64,000 nt of DNA from Thamnidium elegans (lineage: Eukaryota; Mucoromycota; Mucoromycetes; Mucorales; Mucoraceae): positions 62,001-126,000 of the forward strand of contig JAIXMG010000013.1 in assembly GCA_025201345.1 (NCBI GenBank), in the 5' to 3' direction. Position 1 is the stretch's first letter, and each line of letters starts with the position of its first letter. A program made the translations under genes and the position numbers. Positions 62,389 to 64,000 of this stretch are shown here, in pieces. Below the pieces are notes generated by a model. It was not told the DNA's origin and did no database searches. It was given only the letters and a program-made list of their open reading frames with translations.

Positions 62389-64000
62389 CATTTAGCCGTC
62401 ATGTCATTACTAGTAGGTCAAACTGTGACCCGTATAGTTTCATCGGACCCAACAATTACTGGACCTGAAATAGCTGTGGCACTTTCTTTATTCACCGGTA
62501 TTATTGCCATGTTTATAGGTCTTGTACGTCTCGGTATTTTAGTTGATTTTATTCCAGGTAAATTACAAAGTACAAGTTTTTATAGAGAGCGAAAAAAATT
62601 AACCTTTTTATTATTATTATTATTGTAGCACCTGCCATCGCCGGTTTCATGAGTGGTTCTGCTATTACAATTACTATCGGCCAAATGCCGAAATTATTTG
62701 GCATCAAAGCAGTGAATACCCAAGTTTCTTCTTACTTAATCTTTGGTAACTTTTTTAAACACTTGCCCGAAACCAAAGTAGATGTTGCATTCGGACTTGT
62801 TAGTATGCTTTGGCTTTACGGTGTTCGATACGCTTGTCAAGTGCTGGGCAGAAGATACCCAAAGTATTCTATGCACTTTTTCTTTTTCAGTATCATGCGA
62901 AACGGTATTCTTGTTATCTTTGGTACTTTATTGGCGTTTTTAATCAATATCGGAAAGGAGACTAGCCCAATTAGTATATTGAAAACGGTACCTGCTGGCT
63001 TTACTGCCATGGCGATTCCCACTATTCGTCCTGAAGTCATATCGGGTATTGCTAGCTCTCTTCCTTCTGGTGTCATCATTTTAATCTTGGAACATGTTGC
63101 AATTGCTAAATCGTTTGGAAGAATTAATGATTACACCATCAATCCCGATCAAGAGATTATCGCTATTGGATTTACAAACATATGGGCAGCCTTTTTTGGG
63201 TAAAAAAAAAAAAAAACCTTAATTTTTTTTAAACAATGAAAATTAAAATTTCCTTATTTTAGCGCATATCCTTCTACTGGATCATTCTCTCGCACAGCTA
63301 TTAAGGCAAGATCAGGTGTCAAAACTCCAATCGCAGGCATCTTTTCCGCTCTGATCGTATTGTTAGCATTGTACGCTTTAACCCCTGCTTTTTACTATAT
63401 CCCTGACGCTGTATTAGCTGCTGTTGTTATTCATGCTGTAGCAGATTTGGTTTCTGGACCTAGCTATGTAAAGAGGCTTGCAGCCGTAAGCTTGTGGGAG
63501 CTTTTGATTTTTGTTGCTACTGTTATTGTCACATTTTTCTCAACTGTCGAATATGGCATTTACGCTTCGGTTGGTATGTCCATCGTGATCCTTTTATTCC
63601 GAATTGCGCGACCTAGGTTCTGGGGATTAGGCCGTATTCCTCTTAGCTCATCAGTTCATTCGGTTTCATATGAAGACGAAAAGAAACAACAGATTATTAC
63701 TTCTGAACTTCAAAATTACTTGTATGTGCATGAACAGCATCCTTCGCTCGGTAAATTCGTCGAGTCTTTACCCGATGGTATTCTCATGTGTCGTGTAGAC
63801 GAATCGTTTACTTACCCAAACTCAAGTTTTATCTCGGATAAAATTATCTCGTACTGTAAGACTCGAACTCGGTCAGGCGGAAAAATACTTTCAAAGGGTG
63901 AGCGTGGATGGAACGATGATTCTACACCGGCTACCATAGCTGCTCGTCATAACTTGCCTCGACTTCATGCTCTCATTTTGGATTTTGCAAGTGTCAACCG
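61841..64000 (+). CDS. SulP sulfate permease (5' part, runs off window)
   Basis: High-affinity sulfate:proton transporter of the plasma membrane. Exons seen: 61841-62005, 62075-62181, 62242-62312, 62396-62557, 62629-63199, 63263 to beyond 64000. The SulP signature is in exon 2: IAGATVGIVIVPQSMGYAKI, the classic sulfate transporter motif. Hydrophobic spans continue (YTAFVGLCVYCLFATSK, MSLLVGQTVTRI, ASSLPSGVIILILEHVAI). A motif typical of the family, AYPSTGSFSRTAIKARSGVKTP, opens exon 6. The last visible part (LHALILDFASVN) is the start of the STAS domain. The stop lies outside the window. Confidence 0.95.

Overview
This 64 kb window is nuclear DNA from a fungus. The AT-rich base composition, many short introns (about 50-80 nt, GT..AG), small intergenic gaps, an ERMES subunit (Mdm10), a fungal DIRS-type retroelement and a Ty3-type retroelement together suggest an early-diverging lineage, most likely Mucoromycota. 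The lineage is inferred from gene content and style; no database was searched.

Layout. 1-1560 is one copy (R1) of a dispersed repeat that carries a 9-bp satellite. 1.9-23.5 kb is a dense block of ten genes: ytm1/WDR12, spc24, a coiled-coil protein with a dynein-adaptor-like box, the SNF1 kinase, a degenerate HIBCH-like protein with Cys-Pro repeats, an alpha/beta hydrolase, an LAT-type amino acid transporter, a DH-PH RhoGEF, an Iml2/TTC39 protein and the PP4 catalytic subunit. A small hypothetical gene follows. 23.6-28.4 kb is a gene desert with one tRNA-Lys. 28.4-37.8 kb holds a large mitochondrial PPR protein, a methyltransferase, an AAAP amino acid transporter and Rtf2. 38.35-40.7 kb is R2, an inverted relative of R1 with about 1.15 kb of uniform 9-bp array. 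40.7-44 kb is a second desert. 44-49 kb holds Mdm10, CCT1 and a PKA catalytic subunit. 51-53.4 kb holds an ankyrin protein and a VAMP7-like R-SNARE. 54.3-59.6 kb is a wrecked mobile-element island: a DIRS relic with a 667-bp near-perfect inverted duplication, then a 5'-truncated Ty3/gypsy pol and its 3' LTR, which ends 44 bp from a tRNA-Pro. 59.7-64 kb holds tRNA-Pro, the Spp2 splicing factor and the 5' part of a sulfate permease that runs off the window.

Most genes are single housekeeping functions in convergent or divergent pairs only 50-200 bp apart; there is no metabolic cluster. Spliced models were built by hand. Each is in frame across all exons, and lengths match the families where these are known. 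The most notable items are the CC1-box coiled-coil protein, the Cys-Pro-repeat HIBCH pseudoenzyme, the R1/R2 satellite-bearing repeat, the DIRS palindrome, and a shared CCAAT/CACGTG module upstream of both tRNA genes.
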